Numbered from the stretch's first letter, positions 1 to 9,063 are shown. The stretch: DNA of 64,000 nucleotides from Fulvia fulva (GCF_020509005.1 NC_063015.1:682001-746000); one strand, 5' to 3'. Notes: generated by a model from the sequence alone, not told the origin. Made by a program: numbers and translations.

Positions 1-381
1 GTGATGAGGGGGATCGTATTGAGGTTGCGAGGAAGTGAGGGATCGATAGATCGGATGACAGACGTCGCCTGAATAGTGCGATGGAGCAGCTTCGTGTTTG
101 GGTAAAAATATTGTCTGGCTAGCCGTTTTGAAGACGAGGTGTAGATGAGATCTTGTTGGTTTAGCCATTGCAATGAAAACATCCTGGTCGCTTGACACGT
201 CGAATGAAGTCGTAGAGCCATTTCCAAGTTATCCAAGTGCTGTTCCAATAGTTTCCAAGCTCAAGTTGTGACAGGTGGGTGCCTCCTCCCGATTTTGACC
301 GTACCTCTCCATACCATCCATTGCATAGCAACGCAGCCCCGAGCCGGCTCACATCTCGGTCATGACGACGTCCTATGACTT
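1..381. other. intergenic, nothing recognised
   Basis: Balanced-composition DNA beside the first gene. The short open frames here overlap each other and show no recognisable protein, splice pattern or RNA gene. It is probably the 3' side of the 382-723 gene plus spacer. Confidence 0.4.
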
Positions 382-723
382 TCACTCACTCGACTCCTTA
401 TCTTTCGCATCCACCCCTATCACCTCCCCCCTCCTCTTCCTCTCCAAGAACCCCTCATACCCAACCCTCCTCTCATCAATCCCATCCGCCAACCCAGGAT
501 CGATCCACCCTCTAACCGGATTCCCAATCGCGCCCTGCCTCGCGTCCCAGCTTCTATCCCGCTGTGCCCAACGCTGCACCGTCTTCGCCGGTAGTTCAGA
601 CACTGTGCCGAGGAAGGAGGGGAACTGGTCGTAGACGATGTAGCGGATGTAGCGGCGGCAGGTTGTGACGATGGTTACAGGGTCGCGAGGGTCGGAGTTA
701 CCGCTGGGATTGGGGGAGGACAT
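382..723 (-). CDS. unrecognised small protein, 113 aa
   Basis: An ATG-started open frame of 113 codons ends in TGA at 382-384. The product is hydrophilic: Ser/Pro/Asp-rich for about 15 residues, then a Tyr/Arg-rich stretch (RRYIRYIVYDQFPSFL, about 24-39), then a basic/acidic tail. I see no signal peptide, membrane segment or catalytic motif. The central part reads like real protein rather than an antisense shadow, and the overlapping plus-strand frame is low-complexity Ser/Pro. It lies on the same strand as the GST and hydrolase genes downstream, with a spacer of more than 400 bp. I do not recognise the family. An undetected intron or a longer N-terminus is possible. Confidence 0.5.
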   Translation of the reverse strand: MSSPNPSGNSDPRDPVTIVTTCRRYIRYIVYDQFPSFLGTVSELPAKTVQRWAQRDRSWDARQGAIGNPVRGWIDPGLADGIDERRVGYEGFLERKRRGEVIGVDAKDKESSE

Positions 724-1161
724 GGTGTGGGAGGGACGCTGTGCGGTTTACATTGGGGTGATGAGAGGAAAGAGTGTGTTGGAGGAAGAGCGATGGGTGA
801 GGGTCGGCGGTTGAATGTTCTTCCCCTGCCTGCAAGGTACAAATCATGACCTCGCGACTTCTCGTGTGTAAGGACGTCCACCATAACAGCATACTCTTCC
901 TTTCAATATCGTTCATCGAGACCACAGAGTCGTGATAGGGACATCCATATCTATGACCCGTTGGTTGGTGGCTTTCAAGCCTCTCGGCAAGTCATCTGCC
1001 AATCAACACAATCATCTCCACAGCTCGACTGCATCAAAACGGTCTCGCTACTTAGCGACGCATCAGCGTGCTCAAGCAAAGCCCTTTGCCTCAATAGTAC
1101 ATCGAAGCGCTCGACGACAATCAACCTTGTTACCAGCCCCAGCCACACACCATCTCGAACT
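724..1161. other. intergenic between the first gene and the GST gene
   Basis: It holds the presumed promoter of the 382-723 gene (right of 723 on the minus strand) and the 3' end of the GST gene. Open frames here are short and mutually overlapping; none is supported. Confidence 0.4.
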
Positions 1162-2072
1162 TCAATCATCCCTCTGGATCCACTGCTTACTAGCCTCATA
1201 AAGATTCCCCAACTCCGGCTCACACATGCTCAGAAATTTCTCGTACTTCTCCTTTGGGAACTGACTGAACATATGGATCCCTGCGACGAGCATGAAATCG
1301 CCATAACTGGGCTCGCTGCCGAGGATGAAGGGGCCTTCGTCCTGAGACGAAGGATGTTAGTATCGATAGTGTGAGCATTGACGTTAGGGAAGTCGACCTA
1401 CCCTCTTATACTTCTTCAACACCTCCCGAATCCCCTCGAACCCAGGCCTTGCCTTCTCCCACGCTTGATCTCCACCGTTCGTTCGCTCGAGTTCATCGAG
1501 TGATGCGCCAAGTTTGCGCTCGCGATCAGCGTAGAACCACTCTCGATCACACTCTAGAATGACACTCCTCGCAATCTCGGGCATCGCCACACTTGGCACA
1601 AGGGGCATGATTGCCTGTCCAAACGCCGGCATCAGCTCCTCGTGGATCTTCAGATCAAGATGCAGTGGTGGGGAGGGATGGAGTTTCTCGAGGGCTGGGG
1701 CGATGTTGGCGGAGTCCATGAGGTAGGTACCGTCGGGGAATTTGATAAGAGGAACGCTGTATTCTGTCCAGGCTTTCTCGCCGTTGGGGGATACGCCGCT
1801 GGGAGGGGGTGTTAGAGGGACTGAAAGATGGGGAAGGAGGGGATCTTACGTTGCAGCGACAGTGTCTCGAACTTCTGGAAAAGGGACCCATTGCGTCTTG
1901 TAAGAAATGTTCTTGTAATTCAGGACGAGGCGAGCTATGGACTTGTGTAAGCACTGCTGTTGAGGCAATGCTTCAGGCGAGCATCGTGTGACTTACTCTT
2001 CCAAACATTTGCAGACCAAGACCGACAGCGTCCTTTGCTAGGCAGGTCGTAGAGGATAAGTTCGTTGGACAT
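1162..2072 (-). CDS. glutathione S-transferase, 4 exons, about 245 aa
   Basis: Exons on the minus strand are 2072-1997, 1934-1850, 1798-1402 and 1341-1162. Every intron is GT-AG (donors GTAAGT, GTAAGA, GTAGGT), and the joined length is 738 nt including the stop. The start MSNELILYDLPSKGRCRSWS leads into a thioredoxin-like GST N-domain. Its glutathione-binding signature is VPLIKFPDGTYLMDSANIAP, where the cis-Pro motif and the following D-S contact glutathione in known GSTs. An alpha-helical C-domain follows, ending EASKQWIQRDD. Family knowledge gives cytosolic conjugation of glutathione to electrophiles or a GST-fold reductase role. The N-terminus has Ser/Cys candidates (residues 12-18) for the catalytic position, so the class is uncertain. 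The exon structure was rebuilt by eye, and the continuous frame supports it. Confidence 0.82.
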
Positions 2073-2466
2073 AGTGATCGATCTTTGCTGGGGCCAAGAT
2101 GTTGATGCGGAATTCGTTGCGACAATGAAGTCTCAAGTTTCGTCTGTGAATTTGTCAGTCTGCGGGTAGCACAGGCAATCCTCATATGTAGCCAAGCTTA
2201 GCACTTTGGAATCATCGAAGCTTCGCCCTTAGTTCCACCGCAATGGACAGTAAGTCGTGCCGAACGATGGATGCCTACCCGAGCTGCATCAGAGAGCTCC
2301 ACAGCTCGAGCAATCTGACGTTGTGTGAAGCTCATGTGGAGAAGAGGATTCCGCCTATGGTTCCCCCGAGCCTTCCCGTTATGGGTCAATGATAGGGCTC
2401 CTGCAGCTCACACAACATGCCAATGTCCAAATCAACGGCCGTGTCGTTGTACCGTCATGTCTCTAT
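2073..2466. promoter_or_regulatory. upstream region of the GST gene
   Basis: A 394-bp spacer between two minus-strand genes must contain the GST promoter and the 3' UTR of the hydrolase-phosphatase gene. I see no long gene here and no clear TATA box or repeated operator. Confidence 0.35.
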
Positions 2467-4617
2467 TCATCCTACAATAGTACCGCGCCGCTCAATACGC
2501 GCTTCATATCTCGCGTAAAGGGTATTGATAAACCAATCGTGCTTAATTCCAGGCGCTCTCTTCTCCGCGAATTCCTTGAGTGCTGCTTCCAGCTTCCAGC
2601 CCACGCGCTCGACCAGGTAGCAGCAAATAAAGTAACCAGTTCGATTAAAACCGTAGTGGCAGTGTACTCCAACAGTCGGCTGGGTGTCAGACCCAGCTCC
2701 AGCAATTTTGGGCGATGCGCGTAAACTGTCGACAAGCCCGACGAACTGCTCCACCTCGTCTTCAGTCGGCGGCTCCTTCGATACTGTTGGGAATTTGTGG
2801 TACTCCACTCCATTGTCTTCCAGACCCTTCTTGTCGTAGACAGGCGTGTCGTGGCTGATGTCGATTACCATAGCCACACCATCCGGGCGAATCCTGTAGC
2901 TGTACTTCTTGACAAACTCGCGTGGGTTGTGAGCCTCGTCGATTTCTCGCATCGTCTTCATGGCACGAAAGACACCGCCGATGGGTTCTGAGCAGTTCTG
3001 GACTTTCTGCCATTTGGCCAAGTTCTTGACGTCCCATTTGTCGGTAGACATGAGGTGTCGCAGTTGCCAGGACGGAGCGAGGCGTTCGTCGACGTACTTA
3101 GCCAAGAACCCCTCTATAAGGGACGCAAGGATCCGAACATCCTTTGATGCGTATAGCAAACCATGGGAAGATTGCGGAAAGACGGTCGTCTTAAGCGCAA
3201 ACGCGTGCTTTGATTCTGTCTGTGCTTCCTCAATGGTGTGGCTCTCTGTTGTCAGATACGGTTGCTCATGCTTGTTACTGCTGAGTCTTCTGGCAGCAAG
3301 ATCGACATCGCCCGCTACGGCAGGTATGATCGAAGTCTGCTTTGGTTGCTGTGATTCTTGTAAGTCTCCGAGCTGATCGGGAGCAACCTCTTCGATGTCG
3401 GCACTGTCTTCCACCGCTTTATCTCCTGGCAGATGAGCATCCTTCATGGGGTCTTCGTTCTCAGTATCGGCATAGTCTTGTTGGCCACCAGCACTGTCTT
3501 GTCTCTTCGTCTCTTCCGTCAGCCAGTCTGTGATGAGCTCCACGTTCTCCGGCGGCGCGAGTGCATCTTTCTTCGCAGCCACCAGGAACAAAGGTACCTT
3601 CATGCCACTCCAGACCCTCTTACCAAGTAACGACTCTTCTCCTTTCTCTGCAGTCTTCTTCTCCTGCAAATAGATTCCGAGTAATACTTTCTGGAACACC
3701 GCTGAGCTGGACTGTTCGTTGAATCGCAACTGAAGTCGCTTGGTTTCAGAGTCAGCATGCTCGCCAACAACTCGCAAAACACTCCTACTATCAACGCCAC
3801 CTCGGCGGTCGTGTAGTCGAACGAGGTCGAAGAGTGGCGACCAGATCCAGTTTAAATACTGGATGTTCTGAAGTTCGTGCTTAGTGATGGTGGACGAACG
3901 TGGACAAAGTGCTATCATGCCGAGAACATGCTCGGAGCACAAATGTGCAAGTGGTGATGTATTTGAAGCGAGAAGTGCAGAGATTGAACAACCCATGCTG
4001 TGCCCAACGAGTACGACCTTCTGATTACAATCCTTGTTACGGAAACGATCGATGGCTGCGAACAGAAGCTCTGCGAGAGCAGTGGTAGTGTATGCTTCAT
4101 TCTCCTTCGGCAAGAACTCCGACCGACCGCATCCAGGCAGGTCGATTGCCAGACATGGTGCGATGTTGACGAGTGATGTTAAGAGTGGTGCGAATTGAGC
4201 AGCTGAACCCCCAAGCCCATGCATGAAGACTAGTAGTGGAAGATCAGCTGGCAGGTTCGCTTTCTTTTGATGTTCATGGTAGAATGTGCGTATCTTCGGG
4301 TAAACATGACCAGATGGTGTCTGGTACTGCTCGAAGCGTGTGCCCTTGACCAGCAGGCCCGGGTCGGTGGTAGTCGCTTCGTCGAGTGTTAGCTCGTTGG
4401 CATCGTTAGTATACATTGACCGATACATACCGTCTTTCTTCTTGCTGACGCCACGTGAGGTTCTCTTATACACGAACCAAGCGAGTGGTGCCAAGCCGAG
4501 TAACCATGTAAGTGTTGCTGGCAGGATCCACGACCTCGGTACTGGTGTCTGCAGCAGGCGTTGCAGTCGTACAGGAAGCCTCTCAAGTGGCAGCTTGGCG
4601 TAGAGGTGTTCAGCCAT
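2467..4617 (-). CDS. alpha/beta-hydrolase fused to a capping-enzyme-like cysteine phosphatase, 716 aa
   Basis: This is a single-exon frame. The first in-frame ATG is at 4617; the open frame reaches 4644 only through a TTG, so I start at 4617. A hydrophobic segment at about residues 30-51 (LPATLTWLLGLAPLAWFVYK) is probably a membrane anchor. An alpha/beta-hydrolase domain follows, with an oxyanion-loop HGLGG (133-137) and a nucleophile elbow GHSMG with Ser207. A long acidic, low-complexity linker carries 'EDPMKDAH' and 'DSADIEEVAPDQ'. The C-terminal 180 residues form a dual-specificity phosphatase fold with HCHYGFNRTG (Cys653, Arg659). The FNRTG version and the flanking ICCYLVERVGW and FAEKRAPGI resemble the RNA 5'-triphosphatase domain of animal mRNA-capping enzymes more than MAPK phosphatases. 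The substrates of both domains are unknown. It is divergently paired with rpS19. Confidence 0.85.
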   Translation of the reverse strand: MAEHLYAKLPLERLPVRLQRLLQTPVPRSWILPATLTWLLGLAPLAWFVYKRTSRGVSKKKDGMYRSMYTNDANELTLDEATTTDPGLLVKGTRFEQYQTPSGHVYPKIRTFYHEHQKKANLPADLPLLVFMHGLGGSAAQFAPLLTSLVNIAPCLAIDLPGCGRSEFLPKENEAYTTTALAELLFAAIDRFRNKDCNQKVVLVGHSMGCSISALLASNTSPLAHLCSEHVLGMIALCPRSSTITKHELQNIQYLNWIWSPLFDLVRLHDRRGGVDSRSVLRVVGEHADSETKRLQLRFNEQSSSAVFQKVLLGIYLQEKKTAEKGEESLLGKRVWSGMKVPLFLVAAKKDALAPPENVELITDWLTEETKRQDSAGGQQDYADTENEDPMKDAHLPGDKAVEDSADIEEVAPDQLGDLQESQQPKQTSIIPAVAGDVDLAARRLSSNKHEQPYLTTESHTIEEAQTESKHAFALKTTVFPQSSHGLLYASKDVRILASLIEGFLAKYVDERLAPSWQLRHLMSTDKWDVKNLAKWQKVQNCSEPIGGVFRAMKTMREIDEAHNPREFVKKYSYRIRPDGVAMVIDISHDTPVYDKKGLEDNGVEYHKFPTVSKEPPTEDEVEQFVGLVDSLRASPKIAGAGSDTQPTVGVHCHYGFNRTGYFICCYLVERVGWKLEAALKEFAEKRAPGIKHDWFINTLYARYEARIERRGTIVG

Positions 4618-5060
4618 GCGGAGCCAGTTGTTGGGTGATGTCAAGCGATCCTATCGGTCGACGAGTCCAGCAAACGACGGCATGATGCTCAACGCGCTGG
4701 GTGATACGGTGCTGCGGGGAGTAGCGAGATTGTCTGGAGTGTCAATTGGCAGCTTGGAACATCTGTCGTGCAAGGATCGGTGGGTGACGCGCTGTCTTGC
4801 TACACGAAGGCGAACGAAGGTGAATGTTGCTGTCCAGAAACTTGATAAAGAAGGCGCGACCACGCTCAAACGCCGAAGATACTCCGATCATGTGACGCCG
4901 TGCCAAGATTTTGCCGGCGGACCTTCCCGGCGGAACCTCACAATTCTCACTGTGCGATCAAATTGATCCCGGTTGTTCGTCACACCGCGCAAAGGCTCCA
5001 TCGTCAACACCACCACCTCCACCTCACCCACTCCTACCACCACCCGCCAATACCGCCATC
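4618..5060. promoter_or_regulatory. divergent promoter between the hydrolase-phosphatase gene and rpS19
   Basis: A 443-bp spacer separates two genes read outward. The part next to rpS19 is rich in pyrimidine runs (CACCACCTCCACC type, about 5009-5045), as is common before highly expressed fungal ribosomal protein genes. No TATA box is evident, and no other gene is visible. Confidence 0.5.
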
Positions 5061-5711
5061 ATGCCTGGTGTCTCCGTCCGCGATGTCCCAGCCGACAAGT
5101 TCATCGACGCCTACGCCGCCTTCTTGAAGCGTCAGGGAAAGCTCCCAATCCCAGGTCCGTGAGCACCATACCAGGAAGAAAGATGGAGGAAAGACATACA
5201 CATACACAATATGAAATGCACAATGGCATTGAGAAACTTGAATCTCGTGTGGAACGAGGGACTATGAAGTGTCAATTGCTGACACGATGGTCTACAGGTT
5301 GGTCCGACACTGTCAAGCTCTCCCACGCCAAGGAGCTGCCACCACAGAGCCAGGACTGGTAAGAACATACACATTCGCTTGCGCATGTCACATCACTCGC
5401 TCATATGCGTCAGGTTCTACGTCCGCGCCGCCTCTGTCGCCCGCCACATCTACGTCCGCAAGACCGTCGGTGTCGGCCGTCTGCGCAAGGCCCACGGTGG
5501 CACCAAGAACCGTGGCTCGCGCCCATCTCACCACGTCGACGCATCCGGCGCCGTTGACCGCAAGGTCTGCCAGGCCCTCGAGAAGATCGGTGTCCTTGAG
5601 ACCGACGAGGAGAAGGGTGGCCGTCGCATCACTCAGTCCGGCCAGCGTGATTTGGACCGTATTGCCCAGACCACCCTCGAGCAGGAGGAAGAGGACGAGG
5701 ATGACGAGTAA
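5061..5711 (+). CDS. rps19: 40S ribosomal protein S19 (eS19), 3 exons, 150 aa
   Basis: Exons are 5061-5154, 5298-5358 and 5414-5711, which join to 453 nt. The product starts MPGVSVRDVPADKFIDAYAA, runs through LPIPGWSDTVKLSHAKELPP and FYVRAASVARHIYVRKTVGV, and ends with an acidic tail. This is the full-length eS19 fold, and 150 aa is normal for the family. It belongs to the small ribosomal subunit head and is needed for 18S rRNA maturation. Both introns sit early, as is typical of fungal ribosomal protein genes. The first donor is GTCCGT rather than GTRNGT. A GTGAGC donor four bases on would break the frame, so the unusual donor is preferred. The second is GTAAGA. The protein identity is secure; the only doubt is the exact first donor. 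Confidence 0.95.
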
Positions 5712-6125
5712 ATGCTCACCCCCATCGTAGCGCACGAGGAGTGACGATACTCGGGAGCATGTATCATTTGGCAAGGCGTTCGGTTGGTCAGAAAAGCATC
5801 GATGAGGCTGCTGGCTGGAGCAACGAATGAATACCAGTTGATACCCATTTCGCAAAAGTTGTGCTGTTCTGTTTTGCACTCTCTTCCTTCTTTCGACCCT
5901 ATAGCCCACACATCGGCCCTTTATAGTACACTTTCCCTCTCCCCGAACACAACCCATCTCCAACCCATGTTCTCCCTTCCATTTTCAGCAACACACTTTA
6001 TACCTCCCTACCAGGCTCCCTGTCTTCGCATCTGCATGCCAGGCACCCGCATTCTCCTTCAGCTGACTAGCAGGTCCAGACTCAAGACATCAGGTCACCA
6101 CACAGTCGTTACAGCCATCATCAAC
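5712..6125. other. 3' region of rpS19 and upstream region of the coiled-coil gene
   Basis: The frame of the next gene is open through much of this spacer, but the peptide it gives is not protein-like and the sequence is pyrimidine-rich (5860-6090), which fits UTR and promoter DNA. No other gene is seen. Confidence 0.45.
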
Positions 6126-6650
6126 ATGTTCGAATTCGAGCACGCCGGCGAAGTCATTGACACCATGCTCAACCTCATGCTCATCAACCACGAACGAGAC
6201 CGCGCAGCCCTGCTCCGCGAGAAGAATGCCCTACGAACACATGAAGAAGACTTACTCGACAGAGAGCGGAGAAGACACAAGTATGAGCGAGCCAAACTGC
6301 AAAAGGAAAGAGCCAGGAGTCTCAGCCGCGAACACCGATCCAAATCTACAGCACTGCAAAAGGAAAGAGCCATGAGTCTCAACCACGAACACCGATCCAA
6401 ATCTACAGCACAGCAAAATCCCACTCGCCGAGCAGCAAGCCAACCACGAGTCCCAACGACCATGCCACTAAATGCTCCCAAAGGTCCACTCCCATCCATA
6501 CCCAGGCACCAACAACCCAATCATCAGACTACCCACCGCCCCACCCCCAGAACAGAAGAACTCATAACCCTCTCCCAACCCCGCGATGAGCGCTTCATCC
6601 AACAAACCCCCGCTGGCGGCACTGCGAAGACGAAAAAGTCCAAACGATAA
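6126..6650 (+). CDS. coiled-coil basic protein, 5' part of a larger gene (174 aa as read)
   Basis: I chose the ATG at 6126 because it has a good fungal context (CATCAACATG) and the preceding frame is not protein-like. Residues 1-75 (EHAGEVIDTMLNLMLINHER, then an E/R/K-rich stretch) predict a helical coiled coil. Two tandem copies of a 19-residue unit, LQKERARSLSREHRSKSTA and a variant, follow. A Pro/Arg/Thr-rich disordered tail ends at TAA 6648-6650. No enzymatic motif is present and I do not recognise the family. The DNA downstream keeps protein-like open stretches in other frames, so this stop may reflect an intron I could not place, or a frameshift. Confidence 0.5.
   Translation: MFEFEHAGEVIDTMLNLMLINHERDRAALLREKNALRTHEEDLLDRERRRHKYERAKLQKERARSLSREHRSKSTALQKERAMSLNHEHRSKSTAQQNPTRRAASQPRVPTTMPLNAPKGPLPSIPRHQQPNHQTTHRPTPRTEELITLSQPRDERFIQQTPAGGTAKTKKSKR
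6297..6410 (+). repeat. 57-bp in-frame tandem duplication
   Basis: Units 6297-6353 and 6354-6410 both begin CTGCAAAAGGAAAGAGCC and end with the same AAATCTACAGCA. They differ at only a few positions. The length is a multiple of three, so the coding frame is preserved (19 residues per unit). Confidence 0.9.
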
Positions 6651-7598
6651 TCATAGCCCGCGACGACCCAAACCTCGCCCGTCTCTACCACGCCGCGCCA
6701 GAAAAGAAACGGCACGCCGCTATCGTTGCGTCCCGGCCCGGGTCAGACGTACATCCCGCGCTGAGGAATTTGCCGCCGACGCCGCCTGCTAGCCCGGCTA
6801 AGACGAAGAAGAGTGCGGATTGGGTTCCGCCTGTGAGGACGAGTTCGAGGCGGCCAGATAGGGGTGAAGGATGAGGAGGGGGTGGCGTTTCCGGCTGTGA
6901 TGGGGACAGGGGTGGGGAGGGCGCAGGTTGAGATTGTGAGGAGGAAGCAGGAGCCGGTTAGGAAGCCATCCTTGGTTGGGGAGAGGGTTGATGAGGCTAT
7001 GCAGAGTTCGAGGGGGGGGGGCTATGAAGGGTAGTGTTGGGGGTAGGTGTTGAAGCAAATCGCTTTGGCGGGAGGTCCGATGCTGAATGCTGATGACGTG
7101 GTTCGACAAGCACACTCTGAGGAGCCTGATGAGCACGAGGAGGATTCGTGGAAGAAGATGTTGGAGGAGTGGTGATTGTGATGATGTTGGGATCTGTTGG
7201 GTAGGGTGCGGATGAGCGGGTGTACCTTTGCTGTCTGGTTTGGTGTGGTATGAATCGTTGGGCGTTGAGCGTTGAAGCGCCAGGTTCCCAGAATGAAGGA
7301 AGAGTATGTTTCCGGGTTGGAGGCAAAAGCGATACCGTGTTCTTCAAATCTGTCGACTTTCCTGCAAAGCATCATCCACGATCCAAAGGACTGGGTGGCT
7401 CGAGTGAAGAGGTCGATCGACGTATTGAACTCCATGACCAAGATCTCACAACCTACACTTTCGCCGTCCGTAAAAGGTCCCCAGACGTCTCTCCCTGAAG
7501 GCAACACCGCCCTCTCCACCACTCCTCCCATCCCAACTCCCAACTTCTTCACCCTTCAAATCTCAATCTCAACCTCCGTCGTAGCCGGCCGACTCTGA
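6643..7598 (+). pseudogene. possible 3' exons or frameshifted remainder of the coiled-coil gene
   Basis: Four consecutive plus-strand stretches read as plausible protein in changing frames. They are about 6643-6868 (IIIARDDPNLARLYHAAPEK, later DWVPPVRTSSRRPDRGE), 6870-7031 (DEEGVAFPAVMGTGVGRAQV), 7050-7175 (VVRQAHSEEPDEHEEDSWKK, then MLEEW) and 7272-7598 (LQSIIHDPKDWVARVKRSID). One believable join is a GTGGTG donor near 7169 to a CCCAG acceptor before 7280s ATGAAGGAAG. The others have no intron-sized gap. A run of ten G at 7012-7021 is a candidate indel. The minus-strand frames here (for example 7022-7552) lack protein character. Either a multi-exon gene with sequence errors or a decaying gene fits. 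The 3' end overlaps the ferredoxin gene tail by 43 bp. Confidence 0.35.
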
Positions 7599-7828
7599 CA
7601 AATAAACACACCCTGCGGCCTATCCCCCTCCGGCCCATAAACCTGTCCCTTCACAATCTTACTCTCACACGTCCCACAAATAGCACTCCTGCAGCCGAAC
7701 TTCGGCTTCAGGCCAGCTCTCTCGGCGAGTTGGAGGATTGTAAGATCTTCGGCCGCGGTCCATGTTGCGGTGATTTGGGATTTGGTGAAGGTGACTTGGG
7801 CAGTGCCGGTGTCTTCTATGTCGACCAT
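7556..7828 (-). CDS. 2Fe-2S ferredoxin-like domain protein, 90 aa
   Basis: An ATG-started frame encodes a complete plant-type 2Fe-2S ferredoxin fold. A beta-strand-rich N-terminus (AQVTFTKSQITATWTAAED) and the helix ILQLAERAGLKPKFG lead into the cluster motif CRSAICGTC (C-x4-C-x2-C). The fourth ligand is in FICQSRPA near residue 77. The fold carries one electron between a reductase and an oxygenase or other partner. Such domains usually form the C-terminus of larger fungal oxidoreductases, so the short length suggests either a stand-alone shuttle or a missed N-terminal exon. The minus-strand DNA just upstream holds a good intron (7994-8054), but I could not join it in frame. The tail overlaps the convergent plus-strand gene. 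Confidence 0.75.
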   Translation of the reverse strand: MVDIEDTGTAQVTFTKSQITATWTAAEDLTILQLAERAGLKPKFGCRSAICGTCESKIVKGQVYGPEGDRPQGVFICQSRPATTEVEIEI

Positions 7829-8519
7829 GATGGATAGGAGGGGAGGCGGAGATGTGGGGGATGGAAGGGGGGAGAGGTGGTGAGGTGGTGGAGAGGTGAG
7901 GAGTGGAGGTTACGAAGACGTTCTCGGGTGAAAGATGACCCGAGGCAGTGGTTTGGCCTATCACACGCTGTACTGTGATCAAGTTGTTTGGCACTGGGTG
8001 CGTTTGTGAGGAGTTAGTTAGTGTTCAATAAGATTCGATGGCATCAACAGATACCGCGAGGAGTGACTGCAGCTACGAAGCTAGGCCTCAACGACGGGTA
8101 TACCTGCGAGTTCACCATTGACCGAGATGAGCTGAGGAAGCCAGATTGATGTGTATCAACCACTGTGCCTTGGATCACAAATGGAGAGTATCGTGTGTTA
8201 CTACATCTAGTACCTCCAGTCGCACCAGTGCTGCCATCGACTTCCTTGCCAGTTGCCGTCGCCGTGGTAGTTGCAGCTTTCGCGCCAGGAACCTATGTTG
8301 GCGTCAGCGTTCACTTCGGTCGAAGGCGATTAAGGTGAGGAGACGAAGTCTGGTCTCATGCGACAGCAGGCACGGGAGACGCGAAGCCTTTCGTTCGTGG
8401 CAGAGAGGACTCGTCGCTCGGTCGAGCACTCAATATTCCCAGAATCAGTGACAAATCCAATCATCGCTGCGACTCAAGACTCTACCTCCATTTTCATCCC
8501 CGTACGGACAGCAAAGCGC
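7829..8519. other. no secure gene; probable ferredoxin upstream region
   Basis: Apart from the intron candidate above, open frames on either strand are not protein-like. This is the last stretch of normal composition before the transposon block. Confidence 0.35.
7994..8292 (-). other. possible upstream exon (8292-8055) and intron (8054-7994) of the ferredoxin gene
   Basis: The minus strand has GTATCT at 8054, CTAACTAAC as branch site and CCCAG ending at 7994, a textbook fungal intron of 61 bp. The preceding 238 nt is open in the phase that joins to VPNNLITVQRVIGQTTASGH after splicing. It may be a 5' UTR intron or a real coding exon. No in-frame splice into the ferredoxin frame was found. Confidence 0.3.
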
Positions 8520-8536
8520 GCCGGGCTTCGCCCGGC
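8520..8536. repeat. GC-only 7-bp hairpin at the edge of the transposon block
   Basis: GCCGGGC at 8520-8526, loop TTC, GCCCGGC at 8530-8536. It sits exactly where composition changes from gene-like to RIP-affected, so it may belong to the terminal repeat of the DNA transposon that follows. No matching right-hand terminus was found in the window. Confidence 0.55.
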
Positions 8537-8540
8537 CCGC

Positions 8541-8819
8541 AAAGCTATCCGCTTTTAGCGCGTTCCAAGGGAAGTTTAGCGTCACTTAATTAGACAGGGT
8601 CGTTTCAGCCAATAAGAGCACGTAGATTTGTTTACTATCTACGGGTCTAATAGCTAAACGCGGCTCTTTACTAATACGGTACTTATAAAAGATACTATAA
8701 CTATTATAATACTAACGTGCTTCACTACCGAGCGGGCTATACTACCGAGCGGGCCACTTTTACTAAGAACTATACTACTTCTATAGATATAGCTATATAA
8801 CCACTATTATAGCGTATAT
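8541..8819 (+). mobile_element. left (5') part of a RIP-affected Fot1/pogo transposon
   Basis: AT-rich DNA without a gene. It is assigned to the same element as 19815 onward because the copia array between them is flanked by the same 5-bp target (TATAT at 8815-8819 and 19815-19819). It contains two copies of CTACCGAGCGGGC about 16 bp apart near 8733-8761. The exact left end of the element is not determined. Confidence 0.5.
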
Positions 8820-9054
8820 TGTTAAACAGGTACGGGTGGATGGCAGCGGAGTCGAGTAAGAGATCAATCTTCAACTGACTAATAGCACGAGCATGCAGCA
8901 ATATACCAGGAACCAATATGTTGATTGTGTTGGATGTCTATCTAAGCTAAAGGGGAGAGAAGGTATCTCCCTACAAGCTGAGTCATCGTGGATGCCTCAG
9001 GCTGCCAGATCACTTCCTGATTGTTGACTCCCTTTGAGATGCTACATCTTAACA
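8820..9054 (-). repeat. copia LTR 1 (outer 3' LTR)
   Basis: TG...CA ends, 235 bp. It differs from LTR 2 at five sites: TGGCAG/TAGCAG, ATACC/ATATC, TTGGA/TTAGA, GGTAT/GGGAT and CTGAT/CTAAT, with LTR 1 given first. The purine tract GAGTGGGAG (9055-9063, minus) abuts it, which fixes the orientation. Confidence 0.93.
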
Positions 9055-9063
9055 CTCCCACTC
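9055..9063 (-). promoter_or_regulatory. polypurine tract of copia copy A
   Basis: GAGTGGGAG on the minus strand directly before the 3' LTR. It is the expected primer for plus-strand DNA synthesis. The same tract is at 14435-14443 in copy B. Confidence 0.75.

Noticed and set aside
932..1374. Two plus-strand open frames of 89 and 137 codons
   Set aside because: They are antisense to the last exon of the GST gene and its 3' flank, and have no protein character of their own.
4618..4644. Nine-residue N-terminal extension of the hydrolase-phosphatase
   Set aside because: It depends on a TTG start; the first ATG is at 4617.
5388..5963. 191-aa minus-strand open frame
   Set aside because: It is the antisense of rpS19 exon 3 and its 3' UTR.
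7022..7552. 176-aa minus-strand open frame
   Set aside because: It is low-complexity His/Ser/Pro in large part and antisense to more protein-like plus-strand stretches; no motif or splice support.
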